In this document: positions 26,289-33,849 of the stretch, one piece after another
Position numbering within the stretch: the stretch's first letter is position 1
Layout of the letters: each line of letters begins with the position of its first letter
NCBI GenBank assembly: GCA_902785065.1
Contig: CACZXH010000007.1
Span: forward strand, 217,641-281,640
Length of the DNA stretch: 64,000 bases
Direction: 5' to 3'
Source: an uncultured Bacteroidia bacterium
Lineage (GTDB): Bacteria > Bacteroidota > Bacteroidia > Bacteroidales > UBA932
Made by a program: the position numbers and the translations under genes
Notes under the pieces: generated by a model
Seen by the model: only the letters and a program-made list of their open reading frames with translations
The model's database searches: none
Told to the model about the DNA's origin: nothing

Positions 26289-26309
26289 ATTCCCGGCTTG
26301 ACCGGGAAT
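26289..26309. repeat. REP-like palindrome in the rimP leader
   Basis: ATTCCCGG, CTTGA, CCGGGAAT, located 14 bases upstream of the rimP start. In the transcript it would fold next to the ribosome-binding region of the rimP-nusA-infB mRNA and could affect translation. Confidence 0.75.
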
Positions 26310-26361
26310 CTCATATAACAAAAAATAGGGGACCGTCCGTCCTCTATCTCATTCACGGCGG

Positions 26362-26393
26362 CAAAGATAGCAATTCTTTGCGGAATAACCAAA
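26362..26393 (-). promoter_or_regulatory. promoter for rimP-nusA-infB (TTTG-N20-TATCTTTG)
   Basis: On the minus strand the -33 TTTG (26390-26393) and -7 TATCTTTG (26362-26369) have ideal 20-base spacing. The leader would be about 80 bases and include the palindrome. Confidence 0.7.
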
Positions 26394-26407
26394 TTTTCCT
26401 AACTTTG
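26377..26407 (+). promoter_or_regulatory. promoter for the AmmeMemoRadiSam genes (TTTG-N19-TAACTTTG)
   Basis: TTTG (26377-26380) and TAACTTTG (26400-26407) are 19 bases apart and lie just before the ATG at 26422. It overlaps the opposite rimP promoter, so the two may compete. Confidence 0.7.
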
Positions 26408-26421
26408 AACATCGTCCAGAC

Positions 26422-27921
26422 ATGATTCCGTTCCGTTTTCATATCGCGATTCTCCTAGCCCTTCTAACAGCCGTTCCTATGTCCCGTTATCCCGAAAACC
26501 AGAAAGTCCGGAAGCCCGCCGTCGCCGGCTCCTTCTATCCCGCCTCCGCCCGGGAAATCAAGTCCATGGCGGGGCCGTGGCTGCATCCCGCCGCCGGGGG
26601 CGACGCCCCGCAGGCGGTCATCGTCCCGCACGCCGGCTATGTGTTCAGTGGCGAGGTGGCCGCATCGGCCTTGAACCGTATCCCGCGGGGACACGCGTAC
26701 AAGCGGATTTTCCTGCTCGGGCCGAGCCACCGCGTGGCCTTCACGGGCGCGAGCGTACAAACCGCTTGCGCATGGGCGGAAACCCCGCTGGGGAAGGTCT
26801 CGGTTGATGTGGCCGTGGGTGAGGAACTCATCCGGGCGGGGGAGGGCGTGTTCACCTACCGGAGCGACGCGCACGACCGGGAGCACTGCCTGGAGGTCCA
26901 GCTGCCGCTGCTGCAACTGTCGCTTGGCGAGGTGCCGCCCATCGTCCCGATCGTTATCAGCACGGAGCGGCTCGGCGTATTGGAGCGGATCGCGGAGGTG
27001 CTGGAACCGTATTTCACGCCCGAAAACCTTTTTGTCATCAGCTCGGATTTCTCCCACTATCCGTCCTATGAGGACGCGAAGAAGTCGGATCTGTTCATGG
27101 CGGAAACCATCGTCTCCGGCGGGCTCAACGAGTTCTTGAAAGCGCTCTCGGATGTCCACAAGCGGGGTTTCGTGGGCCAGGACACCGCCGCATGCGGTGC
27201 CTGTGCCATCGCTGTCTTGCTGTCCTTGATGGACGGGCAGGGGAGGAACCGCTTTGTCGTGGACCACGTGATGTACCGGAACTCCGGGGATTCGGTCTAT
27301 GGGGACAAGGACCGGGTGGTGGGGTACAATGCGCTTGCCATCACCCGAGAACCAGGGAAACCCGCGGAGGACGACCATCTGTTCCATTTCACGGAGGCTG
27401 AAAAACGGGCGATGCTCGCTGCCGCGCGGGCATCCATCTATTCCGCGCTGCGGCTGGACCATGATATCGACGACACCCCCGTCGGCATCCTGAAGGAGAA
27501 GGGGTACGGCGTGTTCGTGACGCTGCACATGGACGGCCGCCTGCGGGGCTGTATCGGCAGGTTCACCTCTTCCAGCACTTTGCACGCCACGATCCGGGAG
27601 ATGGCCCGGAGCGCTGCGTTCTCCGACCCGCGCTTCCCGGCCCTGTCCCGGAATGAGGCGCATAAAATTAAGATCGAGGTCTCCGTCCTATCCCCGCTCA
27701 AGCGGATCCATTCCATCGACGAGTTCAAATTGGGACGGGACGGCATCTATATGATCAAGGGCCCCTATCACGGGACATTCCTGCCGCAAGTTGCGACGGA
27801 AACCGGCTGGACTACGGAGGAATTCCTGGGCCATTGCGCCCGTGACAAGGCCGGCATCGGCTGGAACGGCTGGAAGGATGCCGAGTTGTACACCTATCAG
27901 ACGGAGATCGTGGAGGAATGA
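26422..27921 (+). CDS. amrB: AmmeMemoRadiSam system protein B-A fusion (Memo plus AMMECR1 domains)
   Basis: The 499 residues hold a Memo-like domain (30-310; KPAVAGSFYPAS, IVPHAGYVFSGEVAA, GPSHRVAF, SSDFSHYPSYEDA, with metal-type His residues) followed by an AMMECR1 domain (320-499; LRGCIGRF, FSDPRFPALSRNEA, GTFLPQVATETGWTTEEFL). In many genomes these are separate genes beside the radical SAM partner; here A and B are fused. A hydrophobic N-terminus (residues 4-20) could be a signal or just the start. The role of the system is unknown. Confidence 0.9.
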   Translation: MIPFRFHIAILLALLTAVPMSRYPENQKVRKPAVAGSFYPASAREIKSMAGPWLHPAAGGDAPQAVIVPHAGYVFSGEVAASALNRIPRGHAYKRIFLLGPSHRVAFTGASVQTACAWAETPLGKVSVDVAVGEELIRAGEGVFTYRSDAHDREHCLEVQLPLLQLSLGEVPPIVPIVISTERLGVLERIAEVLEPYFTPENLFVISSDFSHYPSYEDAKKSDLFMAETIVSGGLNEFLKALSDVHKRGFVGQDTAACGACAIAVLLSLMDGQGRNRFVVDHVMYRNSGDSVYGDKDRVVGYNALAITREPGKPAEDDHLFHFTEAEKRAMLAAARASIYSALRLDHDIDDTPVGILKEKGYGVFVTLHMDGRLRGCIGRFTSSSTLHATIREMARSAAFSDPRFPALSRNEAHKIKIEVSVLSPLKRIHSIDEFKLGRDGIYMIKGPYHGTFLPQVATETGWTTEEFLGHCARDKAGIGWNGWKDAELYTYQTEIVEE

Positions 27922-28781
27922 AAGAGGCCCGGTTCTATATTCCGGTCGAGGGCGGCGTGGAATGTCGGCTCTGCCCCCATCACTGCCGGATCCAGGAAGG
28001 AGGCCGTGGCCGATGCCGAAGCCGCGAATGCCGGGATGGGAAGCTATGGGCTTTGTCCTATGGCGCGCCTTGCGCCCTGGCCATCGATCCGGTTGAAAAG
28101 AAGCCCCTGAACAACTTCCTGCCGGGTACCTGGTGCCTCTCCCTGAGCTGCACCGGCTGCAACCTTTCCTGTCGATGGTGTCAGAACAGCGAGATTTCGC
28201 AGGTGGCGCCGGAGGGGGTGGATTGCACGGCGATGACGCCTGAGGAGGTGGTGGATTTGTGCGTCCGGCGCGGGTTACCCTCGATGGCCTATACCTATAC
28301 GGAGCCGTTTACCTGGTGGGAGTTTATGTATGATATGGCAGTTCTTGCGCACGAACGGGGCTTGAAGAACATCCTGGTTTCGGCGGGGTTTGTGGAGAAA
28401 GAGCCTTTGCGGGAGCTGCTGCCGTATCTGGATGCGGCGAACATCGATATCAAGGCTTTTAACGATACGTTTTACCGCAGCTGGTGCGGGGCGCGGCTGT
28501 CGCCTGTGCTGGAAAACATCCTGGCGATGGATGCCGCCGGGGTGCACGTGGAGATTACGAACCTGCTGATTCCGGGCCTGAACGATTCCGAAGAGCAGGT
28601 GCAGGCGTTATGTGGTTGGATGGTGGAAAACGGCCTCCAGCGCGTCCCGCTGCACTTCAGCCGCTACTTCCCGCGGTACAAGATGGCCACCCCGGGGCCG
28701 ACGCCGAAGCAATCTTTGGCCCGGGCGCGCGAGGTGGCTTTGGCGCTGGGAATCGAGACCGTGTTTCTGGGGAATGTGTAG
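27918..28781 (+). CDS. amrS: AmmeMemoRadiSam system radical SAM enzyme
   Basis: The 287 residues resemble pyruvate-formate-lyase-activating enzymes. The iron-sulfur motif is CNLSCRWC with Cys81, Cys85 and Cys88, and four more cysteines near the N-terminus (CRLCPHHC, then CRSREC) probably bind a second metal site. It overlaps the upstream fusion gene by ATGA. The substrate is not known. This completes the three-domain AmmeMemoRadiSam set in two genes. Confidence 0.9.
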   Translation: MKEARFYIPVEGGVECRLCPHHCRIQEGGRGRCRSRECRDGKLWALSYGAPCALAIDPVEKKPLNNFLPGTWCLSLSCTGCNLSCRWCQNSEISQVAPEGVDCTAMTPEEVVDLCVRRGLPSMAYTYTEPFTWWEFMYDMAVLAHERGLKNILVSAGFVEKEPLRELLPYLDAANIDIKAFNDTFYRSWCGARLSPVLENILAMDAAGVHVEITNLLIPGLNDSEEQVQALCGWMVENGLQRVPLHFSRYFPRYKMATPGPTPKQSLARAREVALALGIETVFLGNV

Positions 28782-28784
28782 GGT

Positions 28785-29069
28785 TTAGTCCTTATCGTCG
28801 GCCTTGTCTTGGGGCTCGTCCCTCTCCAGGAGGATGAGGCCGCGTTTCATGCGGCCGAGGAAGGTGTCGGCCGCGTCGTCGGCCGTCTCGCTGGCCTCAT
28901 AGACCTTCTCCTCCAGCTTTTTCCCGATTTCCTTTTCCTGCTCGGGGGTGAGCTTGGATGTGTCCAGGCCGTCGAAGGTCTTGTCCACCTCGTCGAATAC
29001 GTTTTCGGCGGTGGAGGAGATGGTGTCGCCGAAGTTCTTCAGGGTTTCTATGAATTTCTTGATGCCCAT
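28785..29069 (-). CDS. small acidic helical protein of unknown function
   Basis: The 94 residues are rich in Asp, Glu and Lys with a predicted amphipathic helical character (ENVFDEVDKTFDGLD; KLEEKVYEASETADD). There is no signal peptide, membrane segment or cysteine motif. It is convergent with amrS and follows the next gene by six bases, so it likely shares that transcript. No family is recognised. Confidence 0.6.
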   Translation of the reverse strand: MGIKKFIETLKNFGDTISSTAENVFDEVDKTFDGLDTSKLTPEQEKEIGKKLEEKVYEASETADDAADTFLGRMKRGLILLERDEPQDKADDKD

Positions 29070-29075
29070 AGGGAT

Positions 29076-30161
29076 TTATTCGATTGGATCGTCATCATAT
29101 TTTTCGGCCAGGTCCATGTATTCCTGCCTTTTCTGGTAGTCTCCGAGCATGTCGTAGGCCCGCGCGATGGTGTGGCTCGTCCAGAACAGGAGCTCACGGT
29201 ACTTGCCGGGGTACTGCTCGTAGTAAGAGAACGCTTCCAGGAGCAGGGGCAGGGCCTCGGCCGGCCGATCCAGCCCTATCAGGCAGATGCCCGCGCTGCG
29301 GCGGGCCTCGGCGAGGAACTCCCGATCGGATCTGGGGGACTTTTCCAGGATCCGGATAAGCTTGTTGTACTTCTCCAGGGCCTCCGCGTGGCGGCCGCCC
29401 ATGAACAGGATATCGGCCTGCAGCTCCCAGGCAAGGGCGTTTTCCTTGCTGTAGGTGCCATACAGGTATTCGGAGAGCTCCTGGTCATCCCAGGCCGCAT
29501 CGAGGGCCTCTTCCGTGTACTCCGGGTGTTCCGTCATCTGGTCCCGGAGGAACCGGGCTTGTTCGTAAAGGGCCTTCCGGAGCGTCTCCTTGTCGGCCCC
29601 GATCGTCCGGAGCAGGAGGACGGTTTCCCGGTGGGTTTCCGCTGTCATCCGGTACCATTCATCGAGTTCGAGGTCGCAGCTTTCGCCGAGCGCATGGATC
29701 TTTTCCTTGGCCTGTTTCCGGATGGACTCCGCCGGCTGCCGCTCCAGTTCCTCCCAGGAGAACGTCTGTTTCCGGGTGAAGCCCTTCTCTTCCAGCCGGA
29801 GTCCGCCTTCGCGGAGGAAATCGACCACCGCCCGGACATCGGCTTCCGTGACGCCGGCCAGGCTGGAGAGTTCCTGCAGGGAAACCTGCATCAGGAAGGC
29901 GACGGAATCGATCTCATGGGCCAGGAGGATGTCCACGGTATGCCCGGGCAGGTCCGTGTCGATGAACTTCCGTCCCAGGAACGGGTTCTCCCGGATGGCG
30001 GCCTGGACGGAGGAATCGATCAGGAACCCGAACCATGTCCGGTCCGGATCGGTTTCCCGGAGCCGATAGTACGCCTCCCGCAGCTCCGCATCGGCATGCG
30101 CAGCCTTGTACAGCCGGATCTGCTCGGTCAGCCAGGGGTTGATGGGATGGTCGGCAGGCAT
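29076..30161 (-). CDS. hypothetical protein with a possible RpoA-CTD-like hairpin and TPR-like repeats
   Basis: The 361 residues are not assigned to a family. Residues 62-118 (LPGHTVDILLAHEIDSV, LQELSSLAGVTEADV) resemble the helix-hairpin-helix of the RNA polymerase alpha C-terminal domain. Residues 235-350 look like tetratricopeptide helices (GRHAEALEKYNKLIRI, GICLIGLDRPAEALPLL). It lies two bases from its upstream neighbour, so both are probably co-expressed. A scaffold or regulatory role is only a guess. Confidence 0.65.
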   Translation of the reverse strand: MPADHPINPWLTEQIRLYKAAHADAELREAYYRLRETDPDRTWFGFLIDSSVQAAIRENPFLGRKFIDTDLPGHTVDILLAHEIDSVAFLMQVSLQELSSLAGVTEADVRAVVDFLREGGLRLEEKGFTRKQTFSWEELERQPAESIRKQAKEKIHALGESCDLELDEWYRMTAETHRETVLLLRTIGADKETLRKALYEQARFLRDQMTEHPEYTEEALDAAWDDQELSEYLYGTYSKENALAWELQADILFMGGRHAEALEKYNKLIRILEKSPRSDREFLAEARRSAGICLIGLDRPAEALPLLLEAFSYYEQYPGKYRELLFWTSHTIARAYDMLGDYQKRQEYMDLAEKYDDDPIE

Positions 30162-30163
30162 CG

Positions 30164-30703
30164 TCAGTTGCCGAGGTTTACTTTCTCATACCTGTACCCG
30201 AGCCGGCCCAGTTCGATGGCGGCTCCGATCTTGAACATCACTTCGACTGTCACGAGGAAGAACTGGTAGGCCTCTGCCGTGCCTGGCTCCATGCATTCCC
30301 GCATCAGGAAGTGGTAGGCATTGGCAGAACAGGTCTGCATGGCAGGCACACTGTGCTTGCGGTCCTTTAGGATGCTGTCGGTGATATAGTCGTCCATGTC
30401 GTCGAACCCCCGTTCGCCCTGGAAGAACGAGTAAGGGAAATCTTGGTACTTCGCCCAGTCCTTGTCCCAGAGGTATGCGATGGCCATCCCGAGGTAGCCG
30501 GCGCAGGCGAGGCAGTACTCCGGATAGGCGTTGAAGTTCCGCACGGCGTCCCCGTAGAAAGACGGGGCGAGGCGCATCCAGGCATCGTCGATGTCCGGCG
30601 ATGCGAGCAGCGTCCCCTTCAGCAGGCCGCTGCCCGTGCAAGTCTCGAGGAGATTGGCGGTGAGGTCGTCCTTGTATTTTTCGACGGTGGTTTCTGTTGG
30701 CAT
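30164..30703 (-). CDS. conserved-looking hypothetical protein
   Basis: The 179 residues are soluble and aromatic-rich (YPEYCLACAGYLGMAIAYLW; YQDFPYSFFQGERGF). There is no signal peptide. The amphipathic pattern in the last 60 residues suggests an alpha-helical fold. It heads the run of three hypothetical genes, with TATCTTCG, a one-base variant of the -7 box, about 35 bases upstream. No family is recognised. Confidence 0.6.
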   Translation of the reverse strand: MPTETTVEKYKDDLTANLLETCTGSGLLKGTLLASPDIDDAWMRLAPSFYGDAVRNFNAYPEYCLACAGYLGMAIAYLWDKDWAKYQDFPYSFFQGERGFDDMDDYITDSILKDRKHSVPAMQTCSANAYHFLMRECMEPGTAEAYQFFLVTVEVMFKIGAAIELGRLGYRYEKVNLGN

Positions 30704-30841
30704 GATTGGTGGGTGTTACGGGTACGAAGATAGGGATTTTTGGCGGGAATGGCAATTGGGGGGCAATACCGTCATGCCCGAATAACGCGAATTGGCAGAG
30801 CCGACGAATAACCATCAAATAATCATAGCATGCCGGCCAAT

Positions 30842-32194
30842 TCATCTCTCCGTTCCCATTGCCCTGAGGGCCGTTAGGGTAAGAGGGATGGACAGGAGGA
30901 AAGCGCAGAGGTCAGATGCGGTCTGTGCAATCTCTATCCCTAAGAACCCCAGGAGGGCTCGCCCTATGAAAAGGGCCGGGATAAAGAAAAGCCCCTGGCG
31001 GGCCGTGGCCATGATGACGGCAGGGATGGTCTTCCGGATATTCTGGAGGTACATGTTCGACATCACGACCATCCCGGTGAGCGGGAAGGAAAGGCATTGG
31101 TAACGGAGGATTCTCGTGCCGATGCGGATGACTTCAAGGTCATCGGCTCGGAAAACCCGAACGATACCCGGGGCGAAGATGAATCCCAGGATCGCGAGGA
31201 TGAGACAATAGACCGTGGAGACGGTCAGGCTATGGCGGAAAGCCGCCCTCACCCTGTCGTAGCGCCCTGCCCCATAATTGAATCCGCAAACAGGTTGGAA
31301 GCCTTGCCCGTATCCGATCATCGCGGCTCCAGCCAACATGGCGATCCTGCTGACGACCGAAAAGGCCGCAACGGCTTCATCGCCGTAAGCGGCGGCTGTC
31401 TGGTTCAGGCAAATGGCTGCGACGCTCATCAATCCCTGCCGGGCTAGGGAAGGGAGGCCACCGGCGTTGATTTCCCGGTACGTATTCCAGGATGGACGGA
31501 AGTTCCCAAAGCGGATTTTGATACCCCCTTTCTTTCCGCAGATGGACAGCATGATAGTGAAACTCACCGCCTGTGAGATGGCCGTCGCCAGACCGGCGCC
31601 CCGGATGCCCAGACCGAAGCCGAAAATCAGAATCGGGTCCAGGGCTACGTTGAGAATGGCTCCGGAAGCTATGCCGATCATGGACAGGAGGGCATTTCCC
31701 TGGTGCCGCATCTGGTTGTTCATCGTGAAGCAACACATGATGAACGGCGTGCCCAAAAGGATGAAGCGGTAATAATCCTTGGCATAGGGGAGAATGGTAT
31801 CCGTCGACCCGAAGAAGCGGAGCAGGGGATCCATCAGGAAGAAACCGGCCACGGCAATCAAGCAGCCCGTGATGAACGAAGAGAAGAAACCTACAGCGGC
31901 CATTCTTTCCGCCTCGTCCGTGTGGCGGCTCCCAAGCGCCCGGGAGATGAAATTTCCTGAACCCTGGCCGAAATAGAAAGCGATGGCCTGAATGAGGGCC
32001 ATGTAGGAGAAGACGATGCCGAGGGCGGCCACGGACTGCGTATTGATCTGCCCCACGAAGAACGTGTCCGCCAGGTTGTAAATGCCGGAGACCAGCATGC
32101 TGATGATGGACGGAACGGCCAACGAGGACACGAGATGCCCTACAGGAGCCGTAGTCATCCGGATGAACTTCTCTTTCTGAAGGTCGGCGGTCAT
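30842..32194 (-). CDS. MATE-family efflux transporter
   Basis: The 450 residues have twelve hydrophobic segments in the MATE arrangement. Typical pieces are LAVPSIISMLVSGIYNLADT in the first helix and AYGDEAVAAFSVVSRI at the start of the second half. Such proteins export drugs or metabolites in exchange for sodium or protons. The ATG at 32194 was chosen because an upstream frame runs through the promoter and a repeat. No regulator is adjacent, so the substrate stays open. Confidence 0.88.
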   Translation of the reverse strand: MTADLQKEKFIRMTTAPVGHLVSSLAVPSIISMLVSGIYNLADTFFVGQINTQSVAALGIVFSYMALIQAIAFYFGQGSGNFISRALGSRHTDEAERMAAVGFFSSFITGCLIAVAGFFLMDPLLRFFGSTDTILPYAKDYYRFILLGTPFIMCCFTMNNQMRHQGNALLSMIGIASGAILNVALDPILIFGFGLGIRGAGLATAISQAVSFTIMLSICGKKGGIKIRFGNFRPSWNTYREINAGGLPSLARQGLMSVAAICLNQTAAAYGDEAVAAFSVVSRIAMLAGAAMIGYGQGFQPVCGFNYGAGRYDRVRAAFRHSLTVSTVYCLILAILGFIFAPGIVRVFRADDLEVIRIGTRILRYQCLSFPLTGMVVMSNMYLQNIRKTIPAVIMATARQGLFFIPALFIGRALLGFLGIEIAQTASDLCAFLLSIPLTLTALRAMGTER

Positions 32195-32207
32195 AAGCTT
32201 CTCTTTG

Positions 32208-32215
32208 CAAAGGTA
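32208..32215 (-). promoter_or_regulatory. -7 box for the MATE gene
   Basis: Minus-strand TACCTTTG fits TAnnTTTG and is 13 bases upstream of the ATG, giving a very short leader. Confidence 0.55.
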
Positions 32216-32308
32216 AGCAAATTTGACGGACCGGTTGTTTTTCGGTGCTTGGTTTCCAGACTGCCGAGGCTGTGCAGGGCATTGTGCGTGGAAATGCGGC
32301 GGGACCGT

Positions 32309-32350
32309 TATGCCCGAGTTGCCACCGTCATGCCCGACTTGATCGGGCAT
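32309..32350. repeat. variant REP-like palindrome with a half copy
   Basis: ATGCCCGA, five bases, TCGGGCAT (32330-32350), preceded by a second ATGCCCGA at 32309. It has the same layout as the ATTCCCGG copies, but the bases change in a paired way on both arms. Confidence 0.65.
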
Positions 32351-32379
32351 CTTTCAATGATCACAGAGAGAAACAAAAG

Positions 32380-32408
32380 AAGGCATCTCGCTTGGGTTGA
32401 GATGCCTT
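32380..32408 (-). terminator. intrinsic terminator-like hairpin
   Basis: AAGGCATCTC pairs with GAGATGCCTT; on the minus strand it is followed by a T-rich stretch (CTTTTGTTTC). It would stop minus-strand transcripts entering from the right before they reach the MATE gene. Confidence 0.6.
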
Positions 32409-32503
32409 TGATGTGTATTAGTACATGTAATTTCACATGACGCAACAAAGTTACGAATTATAATGATTCCCGCAAGAATAAACCGAGAAAAAGGGAAAGA
32501 TGT

Positions 32504-32742
32504 CGCTGTAACCCTCCATCGGGGGCCGATGCACTCCTGCGTCATGACGGATTTCAGCTATTCGCGTAGGCGGGAAGGCGCTTGACGCCGAACTCGCTCA
32601 GTTAGTCCCGCGGGGCGGGCCTAACTAGCGCTCAAACAAACGGCGTCATCCCGTTCCGGGACCGCACCTTCCCGCCTGCTCACTAGCAGCTGAAATCCGA
32701 AATCCGCAGGAGCACACCGGCCCCCGACGAAGAGTTACAGCG
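32504..32742. other. 239-bp long-hairpin element of unknown nature
   Basis: Seven pairs of complementary segments are nested in order: CGCTGTAAC/GTTACAGCG, TCGGGGGCCG/CGGCCCCCGA, CTCCTGCG/CGCAGGAG, CGGATTTCAGCT/AGCTGAAATCCG, AGGCGGGAAGGCGC with one G-U wobble, GACGCCG/CGGCGTC, and a CCCGC/GCGGG tip. The whole stretch can fold into one long, interrupted hairpin, as RNA or as a cruciform. It does not encode a plausible protein. It could be a structured RNA or a MITE-like element at the boundary between core and accessory DNA. It does not fit integron attC box rules. Confidence 0.75.
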
Positions 32743-32828
32743 GAAAAGATAGGAAGGACAGGTTCTGCAAGTCACTTTGTTATGGGGCGACTTGAAGTGT
32801 GTTGCACATCTAATTAGAATTCACCATC

Positions 32829-32860
32829 TTTGATTATAACGGCTATAATCATTATTTTTG
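32829..32860 (+). promoter_or_regulatory. orphan promoter (TTTG-N20-TATTTTTG)
   Basis: The -33 TTTG (32829-32832) and -7 TATTTTTG (32853-32860) have perfect spacing, but no convincing protein gene follows on this strand. Downstream is only a 45-codon frame. Confidence 0.5.
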
Positions 32861-33050
32861 CGGAGCGTCTGTTGGATGGGAGGAAATTCCATTGGATGCA
32901 GCTCCCGCGGCAGCAGGCGTATGGCTCTTGCTGGCTGGGATAGAACTTCGCTACCCGTAACGACTGGAGCCATTTGTTATTGTAGGGATCGTCGTTTAAT
33001 GTTTTCCTTTTGAGTCGAGCGGGTACCATAAGGGGAGAAGACGAAGTCAC
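32861..33050. other. non-coding or unassigned stretch downstream of the orphan promoter
   Basis: Together with the hairpin element, this is part of an 850-base gene-poor gap. A 45-codon plus-strand frame opening MGGNSIGCSSRGSRRM and a 78-codon minus-strand frame both exist, but neither has family features. A small RNA starting near 32867 is possible. Nothing else was recognised. Confidence 0.35.
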
Positions 33051-33449
33051 CTAAAACAAAGCATCCCTATAAGTGTATTCCAAGGTCGCTCTATTCTCTT
33101 CTGGATAGAGCTTAATGTACCCTGCCCACTCGTCAGGGGATTCTTTTTCTATCTTGTAAGTGTTTCCCTCGCGAGTGCAATTCATGAGTTTTTCAACCTT
33201 CCGAAGGAAGTTTTCTGACAGAGGCTCCTTGAACTCAATTTCGTAGTAATAGTCCGACCACGAAGATGCCGTCCTGTCCATGTTGTCATCCGCATTTGTA
33301 ATCTGGTAGGCGGGTAGTTTCAACCCCACCTTCTTTGCAATCGCGTCCGGGGTGGAGGCCTGGTTGCTGAAGAGGAGGAGATATAGACCTAAAAGCAATG
33401 CTAAGAGGAAGCCAACGATAACAAATATGAGAATGGTTCGCTTTTTCAT
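33051..33449 (-). CDS. small membrane-anchored hypothetical protein
   Basis: The 132 residues start with a lysine-rich tip and one hydrophobic helix (ILIFVIVGFLLALLLGLYLL, residues 6-25), followed by a soluble domain of mixed alpha-beta pattern (YYYEIEFKEPLSENFLRKVE; TLEYTYRD). The helix has no lipobox or evident cleavage site, so it is likely an anchored periplasmic protein. It is transcribed alone. No family is recognised. Confidence 0.65.
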   Translation of the reverse strand: MKKRTILIFVIVGFLLALLLGLYLLLFSNQASTPDAIAKKVGLKLPAYQITNADDNMDRTASSWSDYYYEIEFKEPLSENFLRKVEKLMNCTREGNTYKIEKESPDEWAGYIKLYPEENRATLEYTYRDALF

Positions 33450-33473
33450 GATACTTCATCTGTGGATTACTTT

Positions 33474-33481
33474 CAAAAATA
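33474..33481 (-). promoter_or_regulatory. -7 box for the small membrane protein
   Basis: Minus-strand TATTTTTG, 25 bases before the ATG. No good -33 box is visible. Confidence 0.5.
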
Positions 33482-33666
33482 AGCAATCTCCCCCACACCA
33501 CCAAGATTATCTCTCGACAACCGAATGCATCGAGCTGAAAAAGGACAAACCTGAGATTAGGTTCATTCTCTCCGTATGGGCGTGCCCAGCCTGACCGGGT
33601 ATCTCTTGTGCGACAGCCCGATTTCATTGTCCTTCGGTTATACTTTCTTTATCGGCTAAAAATTGC

Positions 33667-33674
33667 TACTTTTG
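33667..33674 (+). promoter_or_regulatory. upstream -7 box for the AAA ATPase pair
   Basis: TACTTTTG fits TAnnTTTG. It would make a leader of about 175 bases. Confidence 0.4.
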
Positions 33675-33779
33675 TAATACAAACCTTGGCGCAGATAACT
33701 ATGCTGTAAGGTATTGTATACCGCTTCCGTCCGTACGATGCGGTCAGTAATAGCGAATCATGTTTTCGCGGAAAGGAGA

Positions 33780-33787
33780 TACCTTTG
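33780..33787 (+). promoter_or_regulatory. proximal -7 box for the AAA ATPase pair
   Basis: TACCTTTG fits TAnnTTTG and lies 62 bases before the chosen ATG. It falls inside the longer open frame, which argues for the shorter start. Confidence 0.5.
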
Positions 33788-33849
33788 CGTTTGAAAAGAG
33801 TTTGATCTTTTCGAAACTTACAGACAACCATTCGCCATCGTTTCATAGT

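Larger units (their letters stand above)
33482..33849. other. gap with a degenerate REP-like palindrome and two promoter boxes
   Basis: It contains a weak palindrome (CCCAG, CCTGA, CCGGG near 33586-33606) and the two -7 boxes listed separately. No protein-coding signal was found. The 400-base spacing between divergent genes suits a regulated promoter region. Confidence 0.5.

Noticed and set aside
32504-32742. Integron attC site
   Set aside because: The terminal boxes CTGTAAC and GTTACAG do not satisfy the RYYYAAC and GTTRRRY rule, and no integrase is nearby.
32814-33050. 78-codon minus-strand frame
   Set aside because: Unusual composition, no promoter and no family features; too weak to call a gene.
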